Assembly: GCF_019925205.1 (NCBI RefSeq)
Contig: NC_083566.1
Span: 29,884,001-29,948,000 of the forward strand
DNA length: 64,000 bases
Direction of reading: 5' to 3'
Origin: Metopolophium dirhodum
Lineage: Eukaryota > Arthropoda > Insecta > Hemiptera > Aphididae
The position numbers were made by a program, and so were the translations under genes. Of the stretch, positions 1 through 13,100 are shown piece by piece. Position 1 is the first letter of the stretch, and each line of letters begins with the position of its first letter. The notes beneath the pieces were generated by a model. The model searched no databases. It saw nothing but the letters and a program-made list of their open reading frames with translations, and was not told the DNA's origin.

Positions 1-1848
1 TTGTACTAACCTGATTGCGGCTATGTGTTTTCGGCGCAGAAGTCACTGGTATCACGGAGTCACGAGCTCTATACGTCATATATTATTATTGTACTGTAAA
101 TATAATGTTAAAAATTATAATTGTATGCACTGCACACGCGAGTCGAACGAAAATTGTTTTTTGTTTTTTTTTGCAGTCAACGCGACCCCCCCGGAGCGAG
201 CGATTGATAATATTGTCGTCGTACACTTGCGGGAATGTGACACAATCATTTACAATTTTTTTACGATGTTCAATGTATGACGATGATATTGTCTACGGCT
301 AAATATTATAATAATCGTTTACCTACCTACGAGTACGTCGCGGCTCGCAACGCGATTCAGACCGTTAATTCGGCGCTACTGAAACGAAATCCTTTCGGAA
401 ACGGCTTTCCGTGTAACAGGTAGCGGCGGCGTCGTCGGCGGCGACCCCTCCCCTACCATCACCGAACGCACTTTCCCACCTGGTCGATCACACCTTCCCC
501 TCGTCACGACTCCTTCCCTGCTCGCCCACCCGCCAACAACAAGCATATACCCGCAAACCATACACCCCCAACCCCCACCCAACCAAAGACCGACCGTTGC
601 CGAAACTTTGCGACCGACTGCTGCAGCTCATTGGTGACTGGCGGTTGGATGGTTGAAAAAAGGTGGTATAATGATAGTATTACCTATATATAGGTATGCG
701 GCGGGCGGTCAAAACACGCGCTAGGGGACGACGCGAATTACTTGCATAATAATTAATGTTATTAGTTGTTACTAGGGCTCGGATTTAAATTCCCTAAAAA
801 TATCGAAATTATGCCCTTTCAAAAAATGCATTCAACATGTCGAACGTATCATGGTATTTTTTTTTTCACATTAGACATTAATACGGCGTATGGAAAATAT
901 TGAGTATGCTGGAAATTGGACTGGATCTAAATAATGCCCCGAATTGTGTAGGTACTTATTCAATCATTTTTTCTGTGATGTCGACTTCATCTTTAGAATT
1001 GGGAACAGTATCGCTTGGCTTTTTGAAGTTTAGATGATAAGTGCAACAACAAAACGTTACACCAAAATACTTGCCGGTAGACTTCCAATAAGGATGGAAT
1101 AATATTATTGTAGTATAATTTTTAATTTAATTTTAGTTTTAATTATTACATTAAATTAGGTTTAAACTGTTTTGAATGCATTGAATATGAAAAATGTGAA
1201 TGATATAAATTATAATGTGTATATTGCTTACACATAATATTTTAACGTTTAATGCCGGATTGCACAAAACATGTAATGAATCTATAGTGAGCTGATTAGT
1301 CCATTAAATATTTAGTGAACCATTAAATTTAATAAATTGTTTATGCAACCCAGCATAAGTATATCATAATATTAAGTTGACTAAATAGTAAATAAATGTT
1401 TATTTAATATAGTAAATAAACATAAGTGTAGGTAATACCATGCTGGCTAAAAAGGAGAATAATATATTGTTATGTATAGTACACTAGTACACTGTGTAAA
1501 TGTTTAATCGAATACAATTTATTTATTTATTTATTTATTTATTTATACCGTAATATTAAAACGGTGAATTATTTTAATATACCCAATAAGTTTTGATTTT
1601 TTGAATTTTATATTTAAAATTGAGTGTTTAAACTTAAAAGTAAAGTTATAAATTAATTTAATTGTTTTTCCTCCACTTAAAATAATCAACATTCAACACT
1701 GCAGGTCGTATAAAGAAGTCCATATTTTACTGCTCTCTTCACATCTCACTGATTATGATTAAAAAATGCATGATTTTATTTTTTACGCATTATTAGTAGT
1801 TTTCAATGAGAATAGACGAGAATATGTGACGAGAATAGTATTTTAAAT
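1..1848. other. Non-coding stretch with a GC-rich patch
   Basis: No supportable gene. Roughly 340-640 is notably GC-rich (GGCGGC and CCCACCC runs), unlike the AT-rich DNA around it, and could be a promoter or an untranslated exon. A 14-bp palindrome ACCTATATATAGGT lies near 681-694. An AGGGCTCGG sequence near 776 resembles the left end of the element that starts at 1857. No matching opposite end was found, so this is at most a fragment. Confidence 0.4.
1518..1546. repeat. (TTTA)n microsatellite
   Basis: About seven uninterrupted TTTA units are visible. No other structure is associated with them. Confidence 0.9.
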
Positions 1849-1856
1849 GTTATAAT

Positions 1857-2537
1857 AAGGGCTCGGAAGTTGTAGGGATTGTATATTATTCTATAATATG
1901 CTCTCGATTTATAGCATTAAGCTAGAAGAATCCAAGCTATGCAATGGTCAGTTTAAAAATCGAAAATTTAAAATGCATATTTCGTCGATTTTAGGGGAAA
2001 AGTGCATATTTCTTGATCTTCATACGCATATTAATTTATTTTGCATATTTAATATTTTCTAAAAAATAAATTGATCTTTTTCTTTCTTAAACTGCGTATT
2101 TTAATAATAATATTGAATATTATATATAACTCCATATGAATGTAGGTAGGTATTTATTATTATCACTGCAATCGGCTATAAATTTAACGACAACGGTGCG
2201 ATGCGCATTTAATCTCTATCGCGCCTATATTCCGATGTACTATCTTTTCGAATATATTTTTTACCATATTTTTCAGTTCAATAAAATGTCAAAATGCCAT
2301 ACAGTTTTTCACCATATTTTATATATTATAAATTTATTTTTCCAAATTTTACATTTCTTTTAGTACAATATTTAATAACAACAGAAAATGGCGCTTTTTT
2401 ACAGTTTTAAATTTGTATGAACATTTATCAAACTATTTGCATATTTGACATTTTTTTCATTCATATTTTACAATTTTTTTGTGCATATTTACATGCATAT
2501 TTTTCCTTTTTAGCTCCTATAATTTTTGAGTACTATA
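1857..2537. mobile_element. hAT-like non-autonomous element rich in TGCATATTT
   Basis: The left end AAGGGCTCGGAAGTTGTAGG and the reverse complement of the right end match over about 21 bp with nearly all differences being G/A transitions, so these look like decayed terminal inverted repeats. Flanks are GTTATAAT on the left and GTTATAAC on the right, near-identical 8-bp target duplications; exact end positions are uncertain by 1-2 bp. The interior carries many copies of GCATATTT, which could be subterminal transposase-binding motifs (inference). The only open frame inside (2136-2363) has no recognisable domain. The size and 8-bp duplication suit hAT. Confidence 0.5.
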
Positions 2538-2545
2538 GTTATAAC

Positions 2546-4630
2546 TTATAATATACATATTTTTACTTGCCGCTACTTTACAGCAGTTTAATTGCAAATG
2601 AAGTGTCAATTTAATTTATTTAAAATTACTTGGTTGGCTTATATATTTATTGCCACTTTTCTAATATTGGTTTATTGTTACTGTTACATTTTTCACAAAT
2701 ATCCATATTATGTAAGTATTAAAAAAAATGAAGTTCCTTATAATAATAAACCCGTGTAACTTATAACTGTATGAGTGTTGGCTGAAAAAAATAACAGTAG
2801 GTACATATTAAAATAAATTATTTTGAAGAAAAATGCGTTTAATAATTTAAATAATTAAAGTCTTGTTATATTTCTTATTGATTTTAAAAAAAAAATCCAA
2901 AAATTCATATCTATATACAAAAATATTCAAGCTGCATCATCAAATTCCATAATGTTCAATCCAATCATGGACAGACTTTTTCAAATTTTACCATCATTAA
3001 ATTATTATTTTTCTAACTATTGTCAACCGTGACGGTCCTTCGTCAAAACACATTCCGATATTAACATACATACCGTCTACCGAAGTATTAAACAAATCTT
3101 ATATATGTACATTAAAAACAAAAACGGATCCACCATTGATTGTTAACAGTAAATAACTTTGTGGTGAAAGTGTGGATAAAATTGACACATTATTTGTGTG
3201 TGTGTGTGTGGATTAGGCCTTACCCGTTAAGGTACCACATTAAAAAAAAAACGCGCCATGTGTAATACCTCATGCACTGAAACGGACTTCATTATTCCAA
3301 CGTTGTCGTTTTTGAGCAAAGGAGGTGTGGAAATTTGCACACAACTACCTGTTGAATAAAGAAATTACGATGTATATAATGTAATAATGTTATAGGTATA
3401 CCTAAGTTTACCTAAACGTCTTGTCTTCGACGCACATTTTTAGCGTTAAGCTATAGGTTTTGTTATAAATAATTTGAGAACTTATCGTGTACCTATTGCA
3501 TGCTTACCCAATTTGAATGCTAGTTAAGGATTTATTAAAATTCTGGTTTTTGGAATTGTCAAGTATAATATACGTAGTCAAACTCATTCAAATACTATAA
3601 TAGTTATTGATAAGACTATATATTACTACTATGTATTTTCAATAATGTGTATTTCACGACGTTTAAAAACTGTATTGAGGCTAGGTATATCAATAGTTAT
3701 TTTTCGAATGATAATGTATAGATATAATTATGTCCATATCGAAAATAAAATAAAAATGTCACTAAGTTTCATAGTTATTATACAATGTATACTTTATATC
3801 CTACTAAGAACAAAGGCCAATGACGTGCTTGCCTACCAGGGTGGCTAAGTTGCACTTACTGCAGCAAGTTACACCCAAAAAAGAGTTGAACAATCACAAT
3901 TTTTTTAAGATTTGTCATTTTTACGGGCAACGAAGTGCACGGGATCAACTAGTAACTTATAAATTATAGTGAATAGAGTTTTTAAAATGCATATAAATAT
4001 AATTTTCTGATATTATACAGTTACATACCACTTCTTTTTAAATGCTCAGTCAAGTCGATTGTACAATTTATAAGCTGCAACAAAAATTGTATTATTAATA
4101 AACATTTACAAGGATTTAGGGTTGAATATTATAAGAAGATTTTAATATTATTTAAAAAATAAATTATAATAATTATGAGTGGAACTAACTGGAAAGAAAT
4201 ACCTTCGAGCTTCGAGAGTGGTGTAACTAAATTTCCTGTCTAAGACTACACGTTATAATTGTCTCAAGATTGGAATAAATGTACATTTACATTAACTTTG
4301 CAACATTAATAATACTATTATCATAACTTTGTAAAATACCGGGAAAAACGGATCTACTAAAGCGACACACATAAATAAAACAGTTGCTGTAGTGTTGCCA
4401 CTGATTTCCCGTAAGGATGTGTCTCTAATAGTTTAACGATGCTACTTTACGACGCGACGTCGTTCCAGGAATACTGAAATATCAAAGGTATATTAAGACA
4501 TTTCCGGTGTTCACCGATAAAACTAGCAAGATTAAAAATTAAGTTATAAAGCAAATGTACCTACAGCATTCATAATATATTACATGAGTGTATGAATACT
4601 TTATAACGTCCTCGAGCACCTTATAACATG
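2546..4630. other. AT-rich stretch with no supportable gene
   Basis: No coding region, RNA gene or element with defined ends was seen. A short GT microsatellite lies at about 3196-3212. The open frame at 3645-3848 has AT-biased composition and no domain. Confidence 0.5.
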
Positions 4631-4638
4631 TATGAGTG

Positions 4639-5666
4639 CAGGGGTGTATTTATGGGGGTGGCTGAGAGGGCTTTGCCACCCCCCCCCCCCAAAAAAAAAA
4701 AAAATCCAGGAATTGTTTATTAAGTCTGCTTATTATGTCTTATCAGATGTAAATCGTAAAAGTTCAATATAATTTTATAAAGAATTATTAGTGACAACGA
4801 ACAAGTTATTCATGTAATGTGAGTATGTGACTGACGATTTTGATCGTAACGATTATACCTTTGAGTTCGGTACATAGTGCTTAATTTTCACGTGTGGTAC
4901 TGCTGCATTATCGTAATTTTGATTTATTTTACCTAGAATTGATTTACCGATATACTCGCGTTGTTTAGTCTCAATCACCGTACAATAACTACACGAGCCC
5001 GTAGGAGCTAAAATTATATATTTATACCTCACAATGAAACTATAACTTCATTGCAATATTAAGTATTTCAGTTGAAAAACCATATTCTTATTTAAAAAAA
5101 GCTGTTGAATTTTATTAAAATGATTTACCGGGGCTAAATGACGTTATAGAAGCAGAGTACGAAATTTGGCAAGCTAAGTGGAAGAATATTGAAGAAAACT
5201 TAAGGCCCACAACTGCTATAGAGGCTTTGAGTATCTGTGATAATTTAATGTACCCAAACATGTATGAATTACTAAAAATACTAGCTATAATACCTGCAGT
5301 ATCCACCGCTACAGCTGAACGCAGCTTTTCGACGTTGAGAAGACTCAAAACGTATTTAAGAAATACAACTTCAGAATCCAGACTAGTGGGACTTGCACTA
5401 TTAGCTATTCATACAGACATTGACAAACCAGATGACATTTTATTAGACAAATTAGAGGCAAAGAAAGAAATTTAAATTTAATATGATTTGTTATATTTTT
5501 ATTTTATATTTTATTTCATTATTAATTTTTTGAAAACATAAAAAAATCATAACAAAAATTAAAATTGTGGACTAATTTTCTCAAGTTTTTAATAAGCTGA
5601 TTAGGGAATTTCAGTTGGAGAAAATACCACAGCCTCCCTCAAAAAAACAATCTAAATACGCCCCTG
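4639..5666. mobile_element. Defective hAT transposon, 1,028 bp
   Basis: The ends are a 14-bp inverted repeat, CAGGGGTGTATTTA on the left and the complement of CAGGGGCGTATTTA on the right, one mismatch. It is flanked by an 8-bp duplication, TATGAGTG at 4631-4638 and TATGGGTG at 5667-5674, also one mismatch. Both are diagnostic of the hAT superfamily. A C10/A13 homopolymer pair lies just inside the left end. The interior keeps only the C-terminal part of a transposase, so the copy cannot move by itself. One mismatch in each repeat pair indicates a moderately old insertion. Confidence 0.88.
5119..5475 (+). pseudogene. hAT transposase C-terminal fragment
   Basis: The open frame runs from just after an in-frame stop (5116-5118) to TAA at 5473-5475. 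It contains ATAERSFSTLRRLKTYLR and a following LALLAIH segment, the hallmark of the hAT C-terminal dimerisation region found in hAT transposases and their domesticated relatives such as the 52 kDa repressor of the PKR inhibitor. The upstream part, with YEIWQAKWKNI, also looks like real transposase sequence. The BED zinc finger and the catalytic RNase H-like core are absent, the region before 5119 is broken by a stop, and there is no sensible start codon. It lies wholly inside the 4639-5666 hAT element, so it is a dead remnant rather than a host gene. Confidence 0.85.
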
Positions 5667-5746
5667 TATGGGTGTATGGCTGACCGGGTTCGATTGTAAC
5701 GCGGAAACGTACGGAGCAGTTGTCGACATTAATTGAAAACGATTAA

Positions 5747-5870
5747 GGGCCGTTCTTACAATTACTGGTATAGTGTCGGTTATCGCTAACCGACTAATAA
5801 AGCCGATTTATTTACCGGAAGAATTCAGCCGGTTGAGTGTTGGTTTAACTGGACATTGTATAAACGGCCC
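5747..5870. mobile_element. Small MITE, 124 bp
   Basis: The inverted ends begin GGGCCGTTCTTACAA on the left and read GGGCCGTTTATACAA from the right, differing at two positions. TAA lies on both sides (5744-5746 and 5871-5873), consistent with a TAA or TA target duplication as in PIF/Harbinger or Tc1/mariner elements. Short internal hairpins are built on CGGTTA/TAACCG and ACCGG/CCGGT. No coding capacity. Confidence 0.65.
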
Positions 5871-6063
5871 TAAGTTGATTCAACCGAAAGCTAGTATTCA
5901 AGTATTCATGCCATTCATTTTAGTTTATCGAATACTCTTATTGTACCCATTAGGAGTAGACTGTCTATACATCAATAAAAGAAAAAAGAAAAATTCAAAA
6001 ATTTAAATTAAATTAATAATTCCTTATTTAACCAGGAAACCATTTGAACATTTTTTTGACTTT

Positions 6064-6390
6064 ATGAGCGACCAAATTGATAGTTTTGAAAATCAAATTA
6101 AAGAATTTTTTTGTTTTTTAAGACAAATTCAAACAGAAAATAAATTGATTAAGGATCAGAACATTAAATTATCCGAAGAAGTTTTACGCCTTAACAAAAA
6201 AATTAACTCATTGGAACAGAGGTCCATTGAAAATAATATTGAACTTGTTGGTGTCCCCGAATCCCCCGAAGAGTCGCGTGCTATATAGTCGTGTGTTATA
6301 TAGTTAAAAAAATCGCACCAAAGCTAAACGTTGAAATTGTAGCTCATAACACGTACAGAATATTCTCTGCAGGTAAAAAAATATAATAGT
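6064..6390 (+). pseudogene. LINE ORF1-type coiled-coil fragment (FP25K-like)
   Basis: The 74-codon frame 6064-6288 encodes a heptad-patterned coiled coil followed by LEQRSIENNIELVGVPES. That arrangement, a coiled coil then a short 'EQRS..NNIE..GVPE' segment, is typical of ORF1 proteins of insect non-LTR retrotransposons and of the related baculovirus FP25K-like family. After a stop at about 6286 the similarity appears to continue in another frame (CYIVKKIAPKLNVEIVAHNT, about 6293-6352), so at least one frameshift and one stop break it. No reverse transcriptase is nearby. This is a truncated relic; the family assignment rests on motif pattern only. Confidence 0.6.
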
Positions 6391-7690
6391 ATTTGGCCAA
6401 TTCAATACTAACTACTGAGGTATAACCTCGTTCGATGAAAATTAATTCTATATAGGTTATGTATTAAATACTAGATATTTAAATTAAATAAAAATATGGA
6501 GTAATATTTTTTTTTTTACACAGTATTATTACTTTTTTTATAATTTACCTTATTTTTATTATTAAGACTCATCCAGTCTAAAACAAGTTTACTTCGAGAT
6601 TAGGACTGAAAATATTTTTAAAATAAAATAATTTCAATATTTCCGAAAAAATGTTCTTGTTCTTCTTCTTATTATTATTATTATTATTAAACGAAAATAA
6701 TGTTGTGTACGCGTTAACTTTTAACACGGTGATATTATGATGTAAACGATATTATATAGTGCTGGTCTAATAAATCAGTGTTGACGAATTATAAACAAAA
6801 CACTGAGGCAATAATACTATTAAATAATAATTTCAGTTTGACCGATGGGCTGAAAAACTCGACTAATGACGTACGCGCTTGCCCGGGCCGCAGACTTAAA
6901 TATTTTATAACCATCCAAGTAGATAAATAATTAATTATATGCGTATACATTATTATATTATTATTTCGTATAAACTGTGATCGTGAGCGAAAAGTTTGAG
7001 TTTCAGTGAGAATAAATAGTCTGTTTCGACATTATAATATTATTTATTATTTATTAAATGAAGTTACGATAAAAATCTAAATTATTTCAAGAAAAAGCCA
7101 GTTTTAACATTATAACAGTACCTATAACGGGCTAATAAATTAGATCTAATAAGTTAATAAACTAGATAAATGGCAAAATAATTTTTTTTAGTTACCATGT
7201 AGTTTAAAAACCTCATGTACTACCTCTCATTGATTATGTCACTGTAAAATATGTGTTAAATTTGAGTTCAATGACGCATTTATTTTATAATTGCATATGA
7301 AAAACGATTCTGAGCGGAAACAGAACTGTTCGTTGACCGTCAGCCTTTTCTTCTAACGATATTTTATAATAAACGTACATTGCTATAAGTAATTATTTAT
7401 TCTTCTATTAGTTATAAAGTATATTGAACTTCTTTATTCCAAAACCAATATTCACATATTATTATGTTGTATACTTAGTTATTATTAATATATTATTGTT
7501 TTAAATACAATTACTGGAAATTATTAAAACATTTAGATGTAATTCAATACTGTAGCGAAAGAACGGTGTGAATAGATTCGTTATCCTTCTAATCTAAATA
7601 TTTGGTTAATAAACCAACAACATCAAATTTTCTACCAAAAATCACGCTCAAATTTGTAAATCTAAGCATTTTTCTATTTTTAAATTATCG
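6391..7690. other. AT-rich stretch with no supportable gene
   Basis: Only short AT-biased frames and simple repeats, including TTA/ATT runs near 6670-6690. Nothing recognisable was seen. Confidence 0.5.
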
Positions 7691-7699
7691 TTTTCACCC

Positions 7700-7915
7700 A
7701 CTGGTACGTCAGCAATCTCTCCCTCCACTCTGACCTCAAAATCCTACCCACTCATACACTAGCCATCCACTATTATAAATCATTTCATAAAAACACTTTC
7801 AACCATTCAAATCCTCTAATCTCAAACCTCTCGTCTTTTACTCTTCTTGATAACCCACCCCGCCGTCTTTACTGGAATTGGCCCAGGGACCACCTTAACA
7901 TTAAAAAAAAAAAAA
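7700..7915 (+). mobile_element. Probable 3' end of a non-LTR retrotransposon
   Basis: A C-rich, T-rich segment ends in a 13-A tract near 7902-7914. Just before it one frame reads PPRRLYWNWPRDHLNI, resembling the 'RRLKR.WPRDL' C-terminus of jockey-type LINE ORF2 proteins. The rest of ORF2 is not visible upstream. A 5'-truncated LINE is the likeliest reading; the evidence is motif resemblance plus the poly(A) tract. Confidence 0.45.
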
Positions 7916-7940
7916 CCCCGCTTAGAATAATTATGAAGAT

Positions 7941-8340
7941 GATCTATAGTTCAAAGAATTAGTTATAAAATGATATCAGAACTTTTAGAGCCGTTTTTTT
8001 TTTTAAACGGAGTTTGGCGGAGTGTTTTTGTTGAGATAATAATATTCGTACTTAACAATAATATTAAGCTAAATAATTCAACTTAGCTTGGTGACTTTAT
8101 AAAACTTGATTTGGAAAACACTGCATATTTCAATGATATAGTGGGCTATATTATTATGTACACGTTATGCTATAGTATTTTGAAATTTTTAACTTAAGTC
8201 GCCTAGCTAAGTTCAATTATTTAGCAGACTATTTTAACGTAAAGGGTATCTATATAGTTCAAAGACTTTGCTATTAAATGATATCACAACTTTTAGAGTC
8301 GTTTGTTTTTTACATGCTGAGTGTTTTTAGTTGATATCTT
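7941..8340. repeat. Direct repeats flanking an inverted repeat
   Basis: Two diverged direct copies, 7941-8040 and 8247-8340, share TAGTTCAAAGA, AATGATATCA, AACTTTTAGAG and GAGTGTTTTT. Between them is a 28-bp inverted repeat (8068-8095 against 8198-8225), about 24 of 28 positions matching and built on GCTAAATAATT and AACTTAGCT. The whole could be a decayed composite or a terminal-repeat element; no target duplication was identified. Confidence 0.55.
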
Positions 8341-10111
8341 TTTATTTCGGGAACACATTATTTTTACAATGATGTTTTTTTCTTTTTAAAAAAAAAAAAA
8401 ATTATTTTATAAAATAAATGTATAAATGGTTTCCATTGGTTGCAGACTATAACAGTATATAGTAGAAATTAGTATTTTTTTTTTTTTTTGTATATTGATT
8501 GCCATTGGTGTGGGATAGTGCATTGTAATGCGGGCCGCGGGGAATAGTATCTAATAAAATATTGAAATCACGCTACAATAATGTTTAGTTAAATTAACTC
8601 TGTTAATATTATTAAAAATAAGTTGAAAATGAAGCATGCACATCCACGTGAAATGTCCAATTAGATGATTGTATTTTCAAACTCAATTATTGAACAAAAA
8701 ATTTGTTATGCTTTCTCAAGAGATTTTTTTCGTGAGTCGTGTTGTTTCCCGTGATTATAATAATACGTGGCTAGTTTTCGCGTGTTGCATTGCCTATGTG
8801 TGTGCATTTTAAGGCGCTCTTTTATTTTTATACTATTATCACGATGGAACGCCCACGCATGCGCATGTGACGTTTTATAACTCGTATAATATTATTATAA
8901 TGTACAATATATTAATAATAATAATATTCTATATCAAATGTAAGATATCAATATTATTAAACGTAGTGCGAATGAATTATGTTTTAATATTCAACCTCGA
9001 GACGAGCCAAACACGAGGACTGGATAACAATATACCATATTATTATAATATACGAACGGATGCCCCAACGTCGGATTAAAGTTAGTAAGACCGCGCTGGT
9101 TTTGCTGTATGTATATTGGTAATCGAGCGGAAATCCTCGGCTAATCCCACACTAGTGTATTCCCAATAGAGGGCTGGATCTATAATATAATAACGCAGTG
9201 ATATTAGCGAAAATCATATAATATTATATGTATATGAACTGCTTTCTCGATCCCACTTCATATTATTATTCAGTAGAAACACAAATCCGTGGCAGCGGAT
9301 TACGCGGTCGGGTCAATAGTATGTATTATTATTATGTACCATAATAACACGATAAAATGAAAGTAATAATATTCGCGTGTTCCTTATACATTGGTATTAA
9401 ACGATATAATACAACGCGATATTATACGAATATGATTGACTTATGTGTACGTTTTGTACGATCATTACGATTATAATAACGGATTCTTTATATTTTATCC
9501 TGAAAAATATTTAATATTTTAGTGGTAGGTACCACCTACCTTAATTTACTAATCGCTACCTAAAATACCTACAAATTAAATTGCCTACATGATTATGATA
9601 ACTAGTTTATGATTGTAAAGTGACAGTTATATTTTGTTTTACTATTCCTGATATTTTAATCCCTCGTCAATTGTATCTTATTTATAAAATAACACTCATA
9701 ATATATTAAATACTGCAGTAATCCAAATTCGATGAAAATGAGTGTAATACATACGTCTTAGAACGTGAAATAAATATGAAATTAAATATTATATGTTATA
9801 CTAATTAATAATTATACAAAAACTGTATATTTATGAATGATACAATTTTTCAGTAAAATTTTTTTGCAAATTAATAATTTACGTTATTTATTATAATTAT
9901 TTTGTCCAACTTGTCGAACATTCATTCATCAAAAAAAAATTAATATGATAAATTGTATAAACAAAATTATCTTAATTTTCTAAATTGTATTGACATTACA
10001 TAATATAAAATTATATTCTACAGGTAGATTTATTATGCTTGAAATCAAAAATGTGTTCATTTATTGTAATTTGTAATTAGTTCTTTCGTTATTTTGTTGC
10101 ATTTTCAATTC
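8341..10111. other. AT-rich stretch with no supportable gene
   Basis: Homopolymer A and T tracts at about 8385-8401 and 8477-8489, and a near-palindrome GGTAGGTACCACCTACC near 9525. The open frame 8867-9079 is AT-biased with no domain. Confidence 0.5.
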
Positions 10112-10142
10112 TTGCTGCGGGTTACCCAATAAAAAAAAAATA
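10112..10142 (+). mobile_element. LINE/SINE-type 3' tail
   Basis: GCGGGTTACCCAATAAAAAA is followed by further A's and then TATAT. The same sequence recurs at about 33453-33480, which marks it as the conserved 3' end of an A-tailed retroelement. Only the tail is recognisable here. Confidence 0.45.
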
Positions 10143-13100
10143 TATCTATATGTTATATGTTCTAATTATATAATTTTCAACTTGTACTTTTCAACACCAC
10201 ATTTTGTGGTGTTTTAAAAATTGACACTGTCTTACTTTTTAAGCTTTAGTTAATAATCATTAAAATAACATCAAACACACAACAATTTTGAAAAATAAAT
10301 GACGTGTGATCTGGTACACTTTAAACAAACATTTCTGTGGTACATTTTACCTACCTATCAAAAAATCATCTAATATTTAATCTTTTTTTTATCTTTATCT
10401 TGATACCTATTTCAAAATTGGAACTTTAAACACCACTGTATACTGGGTGATTCATTTAGAGTAAACACTTATTATTTTTAAAAACAAACGTTCAAGAATA
10501 TATTTTTTTTACATTATTTATTTGAATTCATTTCAAAACAACATATTTTTTTTAGACAACATACATTTTTAATTTCATAATTCACAGCAGATTAGTAATC
10601 TGATAATTTTCAAGTATTAAAATGGAATTTTGACCGAGAAATATTACCTGGTTATAATAATTTAAGTTCAGATGAACGAAGTAGTAGACAGAGTCTAACA
10701 AAACATATTTGAAGTAATCTGTGGTACTCAACTCCGCCTATCTAAACTTAAAATACTTATAAGTTAGGTATAACTAATTAATTCCGCATACGTAATTTAT
10801 TTTAATTTTTAAACGGTCGAGCCCTTTTTAATACAGACATGCAATATACATAAATTATAAAGTTCAATTTACATATTATATACACATTAGAGATCAAACG
10901 TTCATTGAATAATTTTCAAATCATTTCCTACACCAAGTCAACACTCGTCAGTGTGTTGTGACTTTGTGAGAATCGTAGTTGTCGGTGTCTGTGTATAATA
11001 CTGTTATACAATATTAGATTGCTTTTATAGGACTCAGATATTATTATTTGAAATGAAAATACTTCAAGTTTTTAAATTTCTTGATTTATTATCGGATTGA
11101 GACTGTACAGTGAACAAAGGTAAATTGTCACCTAACAAAAAATACCTATTGAATTTAATAAATGATTTTAATTTAAAAATAATTTAAATCGCAATCCCAC
11201 TCGATCGCATCGATAAATAGAATATTTTTAATTTGTACAATCTGTATAATATATTTTTACAATAAGCACAATAAATGAACGGGAAATATCTAAGCCGTAT
11301 TTACTTGATTGGAGAAACTATTCAGTAATAGGACTTCGTGACATGGGTCTTTACGATTTAAAAAATAAATTAATAAATAATGTACATGGCTACACTTGAT
11401 ATTTATTTTTGTTTTTTTCCCCAAAATCCAATATCAAATCAAGTTATCAAGTTATCAACTTACCTATATATACATGGTTTCAATATTATTTCTGTCAAAT
11501 GTTTTTCTTACCTATATGCGTAAAAGTGCCTACATAGGTATGCATACAACAGTACCTACAATGCTATAATAGGTACTTGTGCAATCGAAAACCAAGTCCA
11601 TTATTTTCATACATAGTTTTCGCCATATTTTAAAGTCTACAGCTACAGTAGTCACTAATGTTTTATCAATACGCACCTAACTCAATAATATTGAAAAAAA
11701 TTTTTTTTTGGAAGTTTTTACGCAACTGATAAAATAAAAAAATAATTATTGTTGCTACGTGGCGGATAGGATATGTATTTTAACTTTTAATAACGCATAA
11801 GGGTTTGAACATTATTGAGCTCATTTCGAAAACGAGACCAACTACAACTCCAGCATAACGGAAATAACAGAAGGTCATTATTATTTATAGCGTTGGGTAA
11901 TTATAACTCCGGAACTGTTTTTACATACGTCCAATAAATACAAAATGGAATTTTTTAATATTACATTTGATTCGTAAATACGGAAATAAAAATAATTGCA
12001 TTGCATTTTCAGAATAATCTTCAAATTAATAGCACTGGAAATGTATAATATTTTTAATTAACAATTATAATATAATAATATAATATTATTATTCAAAATA
12101 AAAAAATCTTTTGAAAATCCACAGATATTAATCTTTAGTTTTTAAAAACAAACAATTTTTAAACTCTAACAAGAAATATTGTATGCATTATTATAGCATC
12201 GAAGTGTTTTAAATTTACCGAAAAAAAAATAATAAATAACAGACCAACTTAGAGATTCAATATTTTGTGTTTTTAATTCAACCATTTAAAAAAAAAAAAA
12301 ATATTTATGTTTAAACTATTATAATTTTCATCATTTCTGTTAAGTACATAACCACTGGACAGTCGGTTTGTATTGTTTATAATGTTCCTATATATTATAT
12401 AGATTTTAAAATAATTGGACGTTATGTATAGAATAGTGCCATGAACTCGAAACCAAACGATTTTTACGCATTCATTATGCATTGTACTGTCACAGAGGCG
12501 ATCATAAAAACGTTTTTCCCCGTTTGGTCGGAAAACCATTATCAATTATAATTTTATTATGGCCGATTGATAATAATATTCGTTAATCATACATTCAGGC
12601 AAAACCGGATTAAGGGTGCACAGGGGCCACGTCACTGGTGCTCACGTATGCAAAGGACACAATATTATCATACAATGTTGTCTGATTGAAATTCAATATC
12701 TGACTGTTCATGTGGGACCCAAGGCGGGTCTCTTATTCCTGGCTTGCATTAAGACTTAGTCTTTTTACAGACTCCTTGAATATAAAATACGAATTTGTAA
12801 AATGATTGTCATATTAGAGATTTTAGAATGGTAAACTTATTAAGAGTTATGCATAAAACGTTAAAAATGCAAGTTCTGTAACCATGGTTTTTGGATATAG
12901 AACGAGGTAAGAGATTATGGTTCACGTGACGCATAGTGTTTGTACATGTCAGAGTGTGCTCCAACGTATCGGGTGGCAGAACCGAAGATTTTCAACAAAA
13001 TTCCTTTTTTTTCGTTTTGGTGTTTTTGCTTATCTTAATATCTTATAACACGTACAATATCCAAAATACAACAATAGAGATAACACAATATTTTCAAAAA

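Noticed and set aside
12590..12760. Transposon-like block CAGGCAAAACCGGATTAAGG
   Set aside because: It looks like one end of a DNA transposon or a truncated hAT, but no second end was found, so no element was called.
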